64,000 nt of DNA from Brevibacillus porteri (GCF_003013475.1 NZ_PXZO01000004.1:62001-126000); one strand, 5' to 3'; shown: positions 51,401 to 59,787, counted from the first letter of the stretch. Made by a program: numbers and translations. Notes: a model not told the origin generated them from the letters alone.

Positions 51401-51894
51401 TCTTGCGAGGTTTCCAATAGAAGAACATCGGAGCCGCCAAGAATCAGACCTTTTGCCTGACGATAATACGCCTCGACCAGTTCTTCGAAAGTGACACCGC
51501 CTGTCAACGCAAGGGTTTTGGTCGTAGGTCCCATTGCACCTGCTACAAAACGCGGCCACTCCTCCGTAGAATAGGCATCCACCGCTTCTCTGGCCAAGCG
51601 GGCTGCGGCTATATTGATCTCAAGGTCTTTTTCTGGCACATCGTACTCAGCCAAAACGATGGAAGCAGCACCAAACGTATTTGTCTCGACGATGTCTGCG
51701 CCCGCCGCTAAATATTTCTCGTGAATGGAACGGATCACATCTGGTCTGGTCAGGTTCAGGAGTTCATTACAGCCATCATAGGCTTCACCGCCGAAATCAT
51801 CAGCAGTCAGGTTTGCCTGTTGAAGCATGGTGCCCATTGCACCGTCCAGAATCAGAATTTTCCGGGAAAGTTGTTCGCGAAAAGTTGGTTTCAT
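48448..51894 (-). CDS. metH: Cobalamin-dependent methionine synthase
   Basis: 1148 aa, all four modules. Homocysteine domain (1-310; Zn Cys in GLNCATG and AGGCCGTTPDH). Methyl-THF (pterin) domain (about 330-600; LLVGERTNVIGSKKFREMI, VSFGLPPAGREVLN). B12 domain with helical cap (about 620-860; ATVKGDVHDIGKNLVEIILS, whose His replaces the lower ligand). C-terminal SAM-binding activation domain (about 900-1140; SFGYPACPNLEDQAQLFRLL). It makes methionine from homocysteine and methyl-THF. The upstream S-box riboswitch shuts transcription at high SAM. Confidence 0.97.
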   Translation of the reverse strand: MKPTFREQLSRKILILDGAMGTMLQQANLTADDFGGEAYDGCNELLNLTRPDVIRSIHEKYLAAGADIVETNTFGAASIVLAEYDVPEKDLEINIAAARLAREAVDAYSTEEWPRFVAGAMGPTTKTLALTGGVTFEELVEAYYRQAKGLILGGSDVLLLETSQDTLNVKAGGIGIRKAFEELGQELPVMLSGTIEPMGTTLAGQNIEAFYISLEHLQPVSIGLNCATGPEFMRDHLRTLSGIAQCAVSCYPNAGLPDENGHYHETPQGLASKMRAFADQGWINVAGGCCGTTPDHIQAMAEALKDCKPRSAAVEPLSAVSGIEVVYVEDDNRPLLVGERTNVIGSKKFREMIAAGHYEEASDIARAQVKRGAHVIDICLADPDRDEYEDMEKFLQFIVKKVKAPLMIDSTDAKVMELGLRYSQGKAILNSINLEDGLERFEEVVPLIHKFGASVVVGTIEEAGMAITREKKLEVAQRSYDILVNQYGIKPQDIIFDPLVFPVGTGDEQYIGSAKETVEGIRLIKQVMPACKTILGVSNVSFGLPPAGREVLNAVFLYHTTLAGLDYAIVNTEKLERYASIPEDEKKLAEALLFETNDETLAAFTEFYRQKKKEVSVEVSSLTLEERLARYVVEGSKDGLVEDLKLALDKYTPLEIINGPLMAGMEEVGRLFNGNQLIVAEVLQSAEVMKASVSFLEPFMEKSDAAAKGKILLATVKGDVHDIGKNLVEIILSNNGYNVVNLGIKVPPEQLIAACREEKPDAIGLSGLLVKSAQQMVITAQDLRDAGIDIPMMVGGAALTRKFTSNRIAPEYRGIVLYAKDAMDGLDLVNRLQNPEERDRLVEEQQHLLEAVATAQPVIEEKKAPLPARSAVSRTVPIHLPPDCERHVLRQYPLSHLQPYLNLRMLLGKHLGVRGNVDRLIEAGDEKVLELYGIVEELLNEAKQKGTITTHGVYQFFPAQSDGNDILVYDPKDHSKLLERFSFPRQLEEPHLCLSDFLRPVESKEMDYVGFLTVTAGGGIREKSTELKERGDYLRSHVLQSLALELAEAFAERIHHVMRDVWGIPDPVEMTMLERFGARYQGIRVSFGYPACPNLEDQAQLFRLLRPEDIGVQLTEGFMMEPEASVSAMVFAHPEARYFNAGPSIFEV

Positions 51895-51948
51895 TGACGT
51901 GCCCCTTTTCTACCTTGCATCGGCTTATTCTCCGTAATTGGGTAAATA

Positions 51949-52112
51949 AAAAAATCCTCTTCTTTGAAAGAAGAGGATTTGTCAGCAGATACGAAAACGC
52001 CTGAGACATCCTCTTATCTTTCAAAGCACGTAGCTTTGCTGGAATTGGCACCGGATTTTTACCGGTTGCCGAGGCTTCATCAGGCCAGTCCCTCTGCCTC
52101 TCTGGATAAGAG
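51949..52112 (-). promoter_or_regulatory. SAM-I (S-box) riboswitch with terminator, upstream of metH
   Basis: On the minus strand the aptamer starts CTTATCCAGAGAGGCAGAGG and includes GACTGGCCTGATGAAGCC, CGGCAACCGG and the closing AAGATAAGAG (52011-52112). These are the conserved S-box core segments. The expression platform is a perfect terminator, AAATCCTCTTCTTT/AAAGAAGAGGATTT (about 51953-51981), ending in seven T. The closing P1 strand and AGAGGAT can pair alternatively to form an antiterminator. Confidence 0.95.
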
Positions 52113-52164
52113 TCGTACACTTGTCATTTAGTTGTTTGGCGAAATGTCTTGAATGTTTGCAAGT

Positions 52165-52194
52165 ATCTTAACACCCCCTTTGTCTCCCCGTCAA
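52165..52194 (-). promoter_or_regulatory. Sigma-A promoter of the metH-yitJ operon
   Basis: Minus strand: TTGACG (52189-52194), 18 bases, TAAGAT (52165-52170) preceded by TGT (extended -10). Predicted start near 52158, about 46 bases before the S-box aptamer. Confidence 0.65.
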
Positions 52195-52325
52195 TTGTGA
52201 ATTGTCTATTTTTTACTGAGCCTCTCCTCTTACGCGCCCATTTTTGCCTAAGCTGGGCATCCGCCCAGTCCAATATCGGCATTCGTGTATAGACTGGAGT
52301 ATAACGGAAAGGAGGGGAAACAAAG

Positions 52326-52433
52326 ATGAGTACATCATTCTGCGGAAACGGATTCTTCGGTGACTGCTTCGCAATCGTGCTCGTGCTGTTTATCCTGTTG
52401 GTAATTATCGGGTGTTCGTGTGACGACTGTTAG
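52326..52433 (+). CDS. YjcZ-family sporulation peptide, 35 aa
   Basis: ATG 52326 with GGAAAGGAGGGGAAACAAAG upstream. Product MSTSFCGNGFFGDCFAIVLV then LFILLVIIGCSCDDC. It has the Phe/Gly start and hydrophobic helix of YjcZ-like peptides and is clearly a paralogue of the 14334-14423 peptide (shared LVLFxLLVI and CSCD). Two extra Cys are near the N-terminus. Convergent with the large membrane protein gene, separated by a terminator. Confidence 0.83.
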   Translation: MSTSFCGNGFFGDCFAIVLVLFILLVIIGCSCDDC

Positions 52434-52443
52434 ATAAGCGTTT

Positions 52444-52496
52444 AAAAAAGGCTATCCCAAAAGCCATCAGGAATGGCTGCGGGATAGCTTTTTTTC
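52444..52496. terminator. Bidirectional terminator after the YjcZ-type gene
   Basis: Outer stem AAAAGGCTATCCC/GGGATAGCTTTTT (about 52446-52458, 52481-52493), inner AGCCAT/ATGGCT. T-runs on both strands; it lies between convergent genes. Confidence 0.9.
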
Positions 52497-52499
52497 TTG

Positions 52500-54704
52500 T
52501 TATTTGGTGATGATCTTGCCTGTCACGGCATCCAGAGTAATATATTTGAACGCCAGCTTTTCGTCACTCCACGGCACATACGCCAGCTTTGGTTGCGCTA
52601 ATTTTTGCCCATCCACATCTCTCATCAAATAGACCAGCTTCAAAGGCATGACGCGTAAATACTCCTCAACAGCCTTGTCTTTTGAGACTATCTCGTCGGA
52701 TGCTGGAAGCTCCACCAGCTCGTGTGTCTCTCTGTAGTTTTCAAACTTTGTCACTTTGCCAGAAGACGGATCGACTGTTACTGAATAAGCCACTTTTGGC
52801 CAGCGATCCTGTACTGGAATGCCATCCTTGCTCATGAGATATCTGAATTCCCATTCGCCCGATGACACAGGATTCGCTTCGTCTGGCTGTATGACTTTCG
52901 CCAATTGCACTTCTTTTATGCCTGGATCAACGTATTTAGGCAGAAAGGCAAGTGCAGCCTCTTCCGCTTGCTCGCGTTTGACTGTCACTGCTGTATCGGA
53001 ACGCGGTGTCCCCAGCCCGACGACACTGCCTGTTTCTGCGAGAACTTCTACGCCGATATACTTGTCATTTTTATCATTCCAGACGTATTCCTTGCGTCCG
53101 TCACGGTTACTCTCTCTATAGGTCGAGTCATCCACTTGTATGCCGAATTCCGCTTGCAGCAACGCTTTTGCCTCATCCTTGGAGCGAACCTTGACGTATT
53201 CCTTTGGAGATTCGATCGGATGTGCTTCCTTCGTATTCAACTGATCATAAGCAAGCCCGTTATCTCCCGTTCCATACACCATCTTGCCATTGGTCGCGTC
53301 GATATACCACTCCTGACCATCTTCACGTCCTCTTTGCATGAAGGAAACAGCTGGTGTGTACTCCAGAATGGGCTGCCACATATCCCCTTGTTTTGATTGT
53401 GGCTGTATTCTCGGATTCTGCACGTATCGAAGCTTCATATGCTCGCTCAGCTCTTTGATGGCTACCTCTTCTGACACAGCAGTCGATACATCCGGGTACT
53501 GCGACGGCTCAAATGATTCGAGCCCCTTATTGAAATATTCGAGGTGGCCAGAGTCGGTTGTTTCGATGCTTATTTCATCAGACAACACCGGCATCCCGTT
53601 ATAGTATCTCAGGTACAATCCCGGATGGTTGGCGTCCAACAACCGATAGTTCTCGCTATCAGCCCCGAGCAGCTTGTTCAGGAACTGTCGCTCTTGCTCC
53701 AATGCTTTTGCTCCTTCTGCTCTTTTCTGGCTCTTTGCTTCCTTTTCATCCTTAAACAGAAGCCTATAATGTTCCAATGCTTGACCATTGCCAGTGATCA
53801 CAAGGGAAACCTGATGTCCCTCTTTGTTCGTTTTCCCCAAAATGAATGACATGCCATCGTGGTTCTTTTCTTTATCCAAAAGAAGAAGGGATGGGCTCAA
53901 ATCGGGCATGGCATCTGTCAGCTTGGTGAAAAAGGCTTGTTCGCTCTTGTTCAATCGCCCGAAAAACGCGACTTGCTCACGTTGGTCAATTCCAACCGAC
54001 ATTACGTCGAACGGGACGGGCTGGCCGTTTTCGATCCGTTGATAATTCACGCTCATCCATGGGTCTTTTACCATATGCTCGTCGGAATAGATCTGAGTCT
54101 CGACGAGCTGATAGGTCTTACTTTCCTCCCCCAAAAAAGCTTGAAGAAATGCGCTTGCTGCATTCTCAGCAGTCTTGGCTGATGGCAATTTCCCTTCCTT
54201 CTGTTCTCCCCGATCACCATTGATTGTAAAGCTCTCAATTTGTCCTGTCTGTATATCATAAGCAACCTTGGCACGCTCATTATCGCCTTCCAGTAACATG
54301 AGATCACTGATTCCATAGCTTGTACGATCCACTCTTATTGTCATCTTGCTCAAGGCTGGAATCACTTTTTTCAATGGTAAGACGGCCTCTTCCGCCGACA
54401 CCATTACACTGTTCTGATTTGCCTCTTTATTATTTGTTTTCGTAGCAGTCGTTGCAATCGCATTCGTTACATTCTTGCCACTTGGCAACTGTGGAAACCA
54501 GCCTTGCTGGTGCATTCCCACAGCAGTAACCGCCAAGCAAGCTGCCAGCGAACCCGCCACGAAAATTCTGTTTCGATTCTTGTGTTTATTCTTTGCAATC
54601 GCACCTCTAATCCGCAATTCCATCTCTTTTGTAAACCTCACGTCTTCTACAGATTCTTGACTCCCATTCCGTACCGCTTCGCGCATTTGCTTATCTACGT
54701 CCAT
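52500..54704 (-). CDS. Membrane protein with YcdB/YcdC-type repeats, putative anti-sigma factor
   Basis: 734 aa with GGAGGGATTGGA before the ATG. A cytoplasmic N-terminus of about 45 residues (MDVDKQMREAVRNGSQESVE, then FTKEMELRIRGAIAKN), one membrane helix (about 47-64, IFVAGSLAACLAVTAVGM) and a large outer part. The outer part contains PepSY-like ends WYIDATNGKMVYG, VTVDPSSGKVTKFEN and ITLDAVTGKIITK, the pattern of YcdB/YcdC proteins. Its start overlaps the ECF sigma gene by 10 bases, which with the topology indicates an anti-sigma factor. No classical zinc-finger anti-sigma motif is seen. Confidence 0.8.
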   Translation of the reverse strand: MDVDKQMREAVRNGSQESVEDVRFTKEMELRIRGAIAKNKHKNRNRIFVAGSLAACLAVTAVGMHQQGWFPQLPSGKNVTNAIATTATKTNNKEANQNSVMVSAEEAVLPLKKVIPALSKMTIRVDRTSYGISDLMLLEGDNERAKVAYDIQTGQIESFTINGDRGEQKEGKLPSAKTAENAASAFLQAFLGEESKTYQLVETQIYSDEHMVKDPWMSVNYQRIENGQPVPFDVMSVGIDQREQVAFFGRLNKSEQAFFTKLTDAMPDLSPSLLLLDKEKNHDGMSFILGKTNKEGHQVSLVITGNGQALEHYRLLFKDEKEAKSQKRAEGAKALEQERQFLNKLLGADSENYRLLDANHPGLYLRYYNGMPVLSDEISIETTDSGHLEYFNKGLESFEPSQYPDVSTAVSEEVAIKELSEHMKLRYVQNPRIQPQSKQGDMWQPILEYTPAVSFMQRGREDGQEWYIDATNGKMVYGTGDNGLAYDQLNTKEAHPIESPKEYVKVRSKDEAKALLQAEFGIQVDDSTYRESNRDGRKEYVWNDKNDKYIGVEVLAETGSVVGLGTPRSDTAVTVKREQAEEAALAFLPKYVDPGIKEVQLAKVIQPDEANPVSSGEWEFRYLMSKDGIPVQDRWPKVAYSVTVDPSSGKVTKFENYRETHELVELPASDEIVSKDKAVEEYLRVMPLKLVYLMRDVDGQKLAQPKLAYVPWSDEKLAFKYITLDAVTGKIITK

Positions 54705-55267
54705 TCCAATCCCTCCTTTTCACACAATGCCTTAAAATGTTTTCGGGCCCGGGACAATTGGGTTCGTACGGCATCTTCTGAAATATCCAACACTTGCGCA
54801 ATCTCTTTTATCGACAAATCTTCATAGTAATGGAGTACCATGACTTTTCGGTACAGCGGCGAGAGCTTCATCACCTGCTCCGCTACTTGTACCTTGCTCA
54901 TTCGTCCGATGACTGCCGATTCAACATTTGCCGTGTCTACTTTTTCCGGGGGTGCTTCCTCTTTGGAGAGGTATGTAGAAAAAATTTGGCGAAAGGACCA
55001 CGAACGCAAATATTTGCGGGACTCGTTGATCGCAATTCGGTAAAGCCACGTTTTCACGCTACTCTGATGGCGGAACTGATCCAGACCCCGATACGCCTTC
55101 AGGAACACTTCCTGGGTAATGTCTTCCGCGATTCCCCGGTCCTTGACGATCAAGTAGGCGAGCTGCACGATGTTGTCTCCGTACTCACTCATGAGTCTCG
55201 TCAGCTTCTCCTCGTTGGTCAGTTGCAGCGTCCAGTCCGCTTCGCTACTTTTGGCACTTGCATTCAC
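54695..55267 (-). CDS. ECF RNA polymerase sigma factor (sigma-70 family)
   Basis: 190 aa from GTG 55265-55267, 8 bases after AAGGAGGTG; an upstream in-frame ATG lies before the SD. Region 2: LAYLIVKDRGIAEDITQEVF LKAYRGLDQFRHQSSVKTWL YRIAINESRKY. Region 4: KLSPLYRKVMVLHYYEDLSI KEIAQVLDISEDAVRTQLSR. Related to SigX/SigV-like stress sigma factors. Coupled to the downstream membrane protein by overlap. The target regulon is unknown. Confidence 0.92.
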   Translation of the reverse strand: MNASAKSSEADWTLQLTNEEKLTRLMSEYGDNIVQLAYLIVKDRGIAEDITQEVFLKAYRGLDQFRHQSSVKTWLYRIAINESRKYLRSWSFRQIFSTYLSKEEAPPEKVDTANVESAVIGRMSKVQVAEQVMKLSPLYRKVMVLHYYEDLSIKEIAQVLDISEDAVRTQLSRARKHFKALCEKEGLEWT

Positions 55268-55465
55268 GCGTTGTTCACCTCCTTGTTTCGTGTTGATATG
55301 TATTTGATCCAGCTGGCTTATTTTTGTGACAAGATTATCCAACTATTTTATCTATCATCCTTTTCCCTTCTTCCACTGCTGCACTCCGTTGCGTTGCTTT
55401 CATTGTCAGCGCACATTGCTTTTGCTATCATGAGGCTTATTGTAGAGCGAAAGGAACGAGATGAC

Positions 55466-55960
55466 ATGGCTGACTTGCAAGCACGTGAAAAAGACAAATT
55501 TCTGTCCTGTTTGGAGACCATAAAAGAACTATCCAAATCCGAGTTTGAAACCTATTCCATCGTTAAGAATACCGAAACCGGGGAACATTATCTCCACTAT
55601 TTTTTGTCCCACATTAATTTATCCGAGGGAGGCAGAAGAGACGATTACGATCACTTCCTGCTGATTGAATCTGACGATATTTTAGCGATTATGTTTGGCG
55701 AACAGCCATACCAGTTTCCGGAGAACTGGCGCTCCGCTTATTTGCGCAGTGGTAATGACAATCGATTGATCCCGTTCGATCCATCGGAAAATTACGATCT
55801 GGACGATGCCGCTGCTGCCGAGCTGGCCATGCTCGAAAAGCTGGAACAGTACAAAGAGCAAATGATGAACGCGGATAACCTCAGCGCGGAAGAAAGAGAA
55901 GAGCTGACCAAACAATATTTCGCGGAATTAGATAAGATTTTGCAAAAACCGGAACAGTGA
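55466..55960 (+). CDS. Hypothetical acidic protein, 164 aa
   Basis: ATG 55466 with AAAGGAACGAG upstream; a start 36 bases earlier is in frame but lacks a clear RBS. Soluble and strongly acidic: MADLQAREKDKFLSCLETIK, HYLHYFLSHINLSEGGRRDD, and a C-terminal helix rich in Glu/Lys (EELTKQYFAELDKILQKPEQ). No family recognised. It ends just where the argS leader promoter begins. Confidence 0.7.
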   Translation: MADLQAREKDKFLSCLETIKELSKSEFETYSIVKNTETGEHYLHYFLSHINLSEGGRRDDYDHFLLIESDDILAIMFGEQPYQFPENWRSAYLRSGNDNRLIPFDPSENYDLDDAAAAELAMLEKLEQYKEQMMNADNLSAEEREELTKQYFAELDKILQKPEQ

Positions 55961-55961
55961 G

Positions 55962-55991
55962 TTGCATCCTGACGGTTAAAACAGCTATAAT
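55962..55991 (+). promoter_or_regulatory. Sigma-A promoter of the argS leader
   Basis: TTGCAT (55962-55967), 18 bases, TATAAT (55986-55991). Predicted start near 55998, shortly before the T-box leader. Confidence 0.65.
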
Positions 55992-56008
55992 TCTAGAGAA
56001 ACAAACGA

Positions 56009-56294
56009 ATCGTTGATGAGGAAAGTACTCCTTGTGCGAGGCTGTAGCGAGTCGGGGACAGTGTGAGCCCGATGCCAAACCATGTGAGGAAACGCCCCTC
56101 GGAGATGCGGCCTGAACATCCTACGCCAGTCAATATGGGCAACGGATCGTGTAGGGCTATGCCGGGACTGCCCGTTACAGCAGGTCAAGCGGTTTTTGTC
56201 TTCCAAGTTTACTGGAAGGGAAAAACAACAAGAGTGGCACCGCGGGAGTATAACCTCTCGTCTCTTTTTCACAGGAGACGTAGAGGTTTTTTTA
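56009..56294 (+). promoter_or_regulatory. T-box leader of argS
   Basis: Starts CGTTGATGAGGAAAGTACTC, the usual T-box stem I opening. The T-box sequence AAGAGTGGCACCGCGGGAGT (about 56229-56250) carries the bases that pair with the tRNA acceptor end. The terminator AACCTCTCGTCTC/GGAGACGTAGAGGTT (56252-56287) with seven T follows. Uncharged tRNA-Arg is the expected effector from the downstream gene; I could not assign the specifier codon with certainty. Confidence 0.93.
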
Positions 56295-56317
56295 TTTGAA
56301 AGGAGTAGAAATTTTAG

Positions 56318-58033
56318 ATGAGCTACAAACACCAAGTCGCTGAAAAGATTGCCGCTACGCTCTCCTCGATGGGCGTAGACACACTGACAAAAGAAGCCGT
56401 ATACGGCATGCTGGAAACACCACCAAACCCTGCAATGGGCGATGTGGCCTTCCCTTGCTTCCAATTGGCAAAAGCATTGCGCAAAGCCCCACCGATGATC
56501 GCAGCAGAGCTGGCTGGACAGCTCTCCGGTGCACCATTGCGCGAATCACAAGCAGTTGGACCGTATGTGAACCTGTTCCTGGACCAAGAAAATGTAGCAG
56601 AGCAAGTAATCGGAACAATCATTACGCAAGGCAGCACATATGGAAGCAGCAATGTCGGTCAAGGACGCAAAGTACCAATCGACCTCTCCTCACCGAATAT
56701 CGCCAAGCCGTTTTCCATGGGGCATCTGCGCTCTACTGTAATCGGAAACGCGATTGCCAACATCATGGAAAAGCAAGGCTACGAGCCAGTGCGCATCAAT
56801 CACTTGGGTGACTGGGGTACGCAGTTCGGTAAACTGATCGTTGCGTACCGCCTCTGGGGTGACGAAGCAAAGGTAAAAGCAGAACCAATCAAGGAGCTGC
56901 TCAGCCTCTACGTACGCTTCCACGAAGAAGTCGAAAACGATTCTACGCTGGAAGACCAAGGCCGTGAATGGTTCAAAAAGCTCGAGGATGGCGACGAAGA
57001 AGCACAGCATCTGTGGAAATGGTTCCGTGATGAGTCCCTCAAGGAATTCATGAAGATTTACGACCTGATGAACGTAGCCTTCGACTCCACGCACGGGGAA
57101 GCATTCTACAACGACAAAATGGATCGCGTTGTAACGTTGCTCGAGGAAAAAGGTTTGTTGACTGAATCCGACGGTGCGATGGTTGTGAACCTCGATGAAT
57201 ATAACATGCCGCCATGCCTGATCAAAAAATCAGACGGCGCTACCCTGTACGCAACGCGTGATTTGGCTGCTGCCCTCTTCCGCCACGAATCGTATGATTT
57301 TGCAAAAGCACTCTATGTCGTAGGGAACGAGCAACGCCTCCACTTCCAGCAGCTCTATAAAGTGTTGGAAAAAATGGGCTATGCGTGGTCCGCAAATATG
57401 CACCACATCCCATTCGGCATGATGCTCAAGGACGGCAAGAAAATGTCCACGCGTAAAGGCAAAGTGGTTCTCTTGGAAGAAGTGTTGGCACAAGCCATTT
57501 CTGATGTCCAAAAAGTCATCGAAGAGAAAAACCCTACGCTATCCAATAAAGAAGAGGTGGCTCGTCAAGTTGGGGTAGGCGCAGTTATTTTCCATGACTT
57601 GAAAAACTTCCGCCTGAATGATGTCAACTTCTCCTGGGAAGAGATGCTGACCTTCGAAGGGGAAACTGGACCATACGTGCAATACGCACACGCTCGTGCA
57701 TGCTCGCTCTTGCGCAGAGGTGGCTACCAGTCAGCAACGACAGTGAACCTGGCTGCCGGTGCACTCGACAGCAAAGAGGCTTGGGCAGTGATTACCCTCT
57801 TGAACGCGTTCCCAGAGGTAATCGAACGTGCTGCCGATAACTTCGATCCGTCGCAAATCGGCAAGTATGTAATCGACCTGGCGCAAACGTTCAACAAGTT
57901 CTATGCGAATGTACGCATCCTGGCTGAAGAAGAAGATGTGAAAGCATCCCGTCTCCAGCTCGTAGCAGCAGTCGTTGCTGTACTAAAGGAAGGTCTGCGT
58001 CTGCTCGGTTTGGCTGCTCCAGAAGAAATGTAA
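56318..58033 (+). CDS. argS: Arginyl-tRNA synthetase
   Basis: 571 aa with AAAGGAGTAG upstream. Class Ia features: the N-terminal additional domain (MSYKHQVAEKIAATLSSMGV), HIGH-type SSPNIAKPFSMGHLRSTVIG, GDWGTQFGKL, KMSK-type KDGKKMSTRKGKVVLLEE and the C-terminal DALR anticodon domain. It charges tRNA-Arg. Transcription is controlled by the T-box leader. Confidence 0.97.
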   Translation: MSYKHQVAEKIAATLSSMGVDTLTKEAVYGMLETPPNPAMGDVAFPCFQLAKALRKAPPMIAAELAGQLSGAPLRESQAVGPYVNLFLDQENVAEQVIGTIITQGSTYGSSNVGQGRKVPIDLSSPNIAKPFSMGHLRSTVIGNAIANIMEKQGYEPVRINHLGDWGTQFGKLIVAYRLWGDEAKVKAEPIKELLSLYVRFHEEVENDSTLEDQGREWFKKLEDGDEEAQHLWKWFRDESLKEFMKIYDLMNVAFDSTHGEAFYNDKMDRVVTLLEEKGLLTESDGAMVVNLDEYNMPPCLIKKSDGATLYATRDLAAALFRHESYDFAKALYVVGNEQRLHFQQLYKVLEKMGYAWSANMHHIPFGMMLKDGKKMSTRKGKVVLLEEVLAQAISDVQKVIEEKNPTLSNKEEVARQVGVGAVIFHDLKNFRLNDVNFSWEEMLTFEGETGPYVQYAHARACSLLRRGGYQSATTVNLAAGALDSKEAWAVITLLNAFPEVIERAADNFDPSQIGKYVIDLAQTFNKFYANVRILAEEEDVKASRLQLVAAVVAVLKEGLRLLGLAAPEEM

Positions 58034-58044
58034 GAAAGAATACG

Positions 58045-58088
58045 AAAAGCCGGTTGCCTTCCTCTTGCGGGGAAGCTCCGGCTTTTTT
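58045..58088 (+). terminator. Terminator of argS
   Basis: Stem AAAAGCCGGTTGCCTTCC/GGAAGCTCCGGCTTTT with small mismatches (58045-58062, about 58070-58087), T-run. Confidence 0.88.
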
Positions 58089-58158
58089 GATAGTCCCGTG
58101 TCATCATCATTCATCTGTGAGATAATGAAACGATGGCAGATGAATGAGGTGATCAACG

Positions 58159-58521
58159 ATGGGAAGACGTGTACATTTTGGAAAGACGGATTTTACCTTG
58201 CGTCTCACTGGCTTACATACCTTCTTAGCCTTGAAGAGTACCATCACGTTACCGTATCAATCGATCAAGCATGTCGAGGTCGGTTCTTTTGTTCCGCCAA
58301 AATGGATGTTGCGCATGCCAGGAACGTCTATAGCTCCATTGAACATATATGAAGGAAGCTTTCAGCACGGAAATGAGTGGTACTTCCTTTCTTTTGCCCA
58401 GACTGATTCGTTGTTGATTCTAAAAGTAGAGGGTCATGTTAAATATCAGCATGTCATTGTACAGCTGGAAAACCCAACAGAAGTAGCGGCCACATTGCGA
58501 AAATACTTACACGAACAATAG
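58159..58521 (+). CDS. Hypothetical protein, PH-like fold possible, 120 aa
   Basis: GAATGAGGTGATCAACG precedes the ATG. Beta-rich, soluble: LTGLHTFLALKSTITLPYQS IKHVEVGSFV, GNEWYFLSFAQTDSLLILKV and the C-terminal helix NPTEVAATLRKYLHEQ. This strand pattern ending in one helix is that of small PH-like domains, but the match is by impression only. Monocistronic, between the argS terminator and a bidirectional terminator. Confidence 0.72.
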   Translation: MGRRVHFGKTDFTLRLTGLHTFLALKSTITLPYQSIKHVEVGSFVPPKWMLRMPGTSIAPLNIYEGSFQHGNEWYFLSFAQTDSLLILKVEGHVKYQHVIVQLENPTEVAATLRKYLHEQ

Positions 58522-58552
58522 GTCCCCTAATAAGCGATCACACTTTCATGGC

Positions 58553-58587
58553 AAAAAGCCCCGACATATCAAGGTTCGGGGCTTTTT
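58553..58587. terminator. Bidirectional terminator between 58521 and the thiolase gene
   Basis: Stem AAAAAGCCCCGA/TCGGGGCTTTTT (58553-58564, 58576-58587). It ends both the plus-strand gene and the ato-like minus-strand operon. Confidence 0.92.
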
Positions 58588-58605
58588 CATATGCACATGA
58601 GAATT

Positions 58606-59787
58606 TTACATCGTCAAATTTTCATAGATCACTGACATCCCCATGCCACCTGCCATGCACAGCGTCACCATGCCATACTTCTCTCGTCTGCGCATCATTT
58701 CGTTCATCAACGTCACTGTCAGTTTAGCACCAGTAGCTCCCACAGGGTGACCCAAGGCAATCGCGCCTCCATTGACATTCACCTTGCTCGTGTCCAGCTC
58801 CAGGCATTTGATTACAGACAAAGCCTGGGCGGCAAATGCCTCGTTCAATTCGATGAGTCCAATGTCACCCTGCGTCAATCCCGCTTTCTCCAGAACCTTC
58901 TGCGTGGCGGGCACTGGTCCGATCCCCATCACGCCAGGTTCGACGCCTGCGCTGGCAAAAGCCTTGATTTTCACGAGCGGAGTCAAACCCGCTTCCTCCG
59001 CCTTTTCACGAGACATCATCAATACAGCGGCTGCGCCGTCATTCATCGGACACGCATTTCCGGCAGTGATGGTTCCTTCTTTTTGAAAAACACTTTTCAG
59101 CTTAGCCAGCTCTTCCAGCTTGATATCATGGCGAACGGATTCATCTTGCGCAAATACGCGGTTGCCTTTGCGATCCTTGATTTCAATCGGAACGATCTCA
59201 CTCTCGAACGTACCCGCTTCGATTGCTGCCGCTGCTTTTACGTGACTCTCGTAGGCATATCTATCCTGCTCCTCACGGGAAATACCGTACTGTACAGCCA
59301 GCCGTTCAGCGGTCATCCCCATATGCTCATCAGTCAGCGAGCAGATCAAGCCATCGGACAAGAGGGCGTCCTCCATAGACAAATTGCCGAATTTGCTGCC
59401 CCAGCGGTTCTTCACGAGGTAGGGAACATTGCTCATGGACTCCACTCCCCCCGCAATCACCACATCCTCTTGACCTGCTGCTATGGCTAGCGCACCGTTG
59501 CCAATCGCCTTCAATCCTGAACCACATGCTTTGATGACGATGTGACCATAGACATTGCGTGGAAATCCCGCCAGCTGCGAGCTGATACGTGCAGCATTGA
59601 GTCCTCCCCCATGTACGTAACCATTGCCAAAAATCACTTCATTGACTTGTTCCTTCGGCAAATCAACCTTATTCATCAAGCCTTCCAATACTTGCCGCCC
59701 CAGCTCTGTTGCCGGTATGTCACGCAGGCTTTTCCCGAATGCACCCACTGCACTGCGCACACCCGCGACTATGACCACGTCTCTCAT
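58606..59787 (-). CDS. Acetyl-CoA C-acetyltransferase (thiolase)
   Basis: 393 aa from ATG 59785-59787 (MRDVVIVAGVRSAVGAFGKS), with AAAGGGAGC upstream. Catalytic residues are in place: nucleophile Cys88 in IKACGSGLKAIGNG, His in NVNGGAIALGHPVGATGAK and Cys in TLCMAGGMGMSV. It condenses or cleaves acetoacetyl-CoA. Last gene of the operon scoA-scoB-SBP-permease-ATPase-thiolase, so it probably splits acetoacetyl-CoA made by the CoA-transferase. Confidence 0.95.
   Translation of the reverse strand: MRDVVIVAGVRSAVGAFGKSLRDIPATELGRQVLEGLMNKVDLPKEQVNEVIFGNGYVHGGGLNAARISSQLAGFPRNVYGHIVIKACGSGLKAIGNGALAIAAGQEDVVIAGGVESMSNVPYLVKNRWGSKFGNLSMEDALLSDGLICSLTDEHMGMTAERLAVQYGISREEQDRYAYESHVKAAAAIEAGTFESEIVPIEIKDRKGNRVFAQDESVRHDIKLEELAKLKSVFQKEGTITAGNACPMNDGAAAVLMMSREKAEEAGLTPLVKIKAFASAGVEPGVMGIGPVPATQKVLEKAGLTQGDIGLIELNEAFAAQALSVIKCLELDTSKVNVNGGAIALGHPVGATGAKLTVTLMNEMMRRREKYGMVTLCMAGGMGMSVIYENLTM

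Noticed and set aside
54794-55465. Upstream extension of the plus-strand frame that ends at 55960
   Set aside because: It runs antisense through the ECF sigma factor, which has convincing region 2 and region 4 motifs; only the part from 55466, with its own RBS, is kept.
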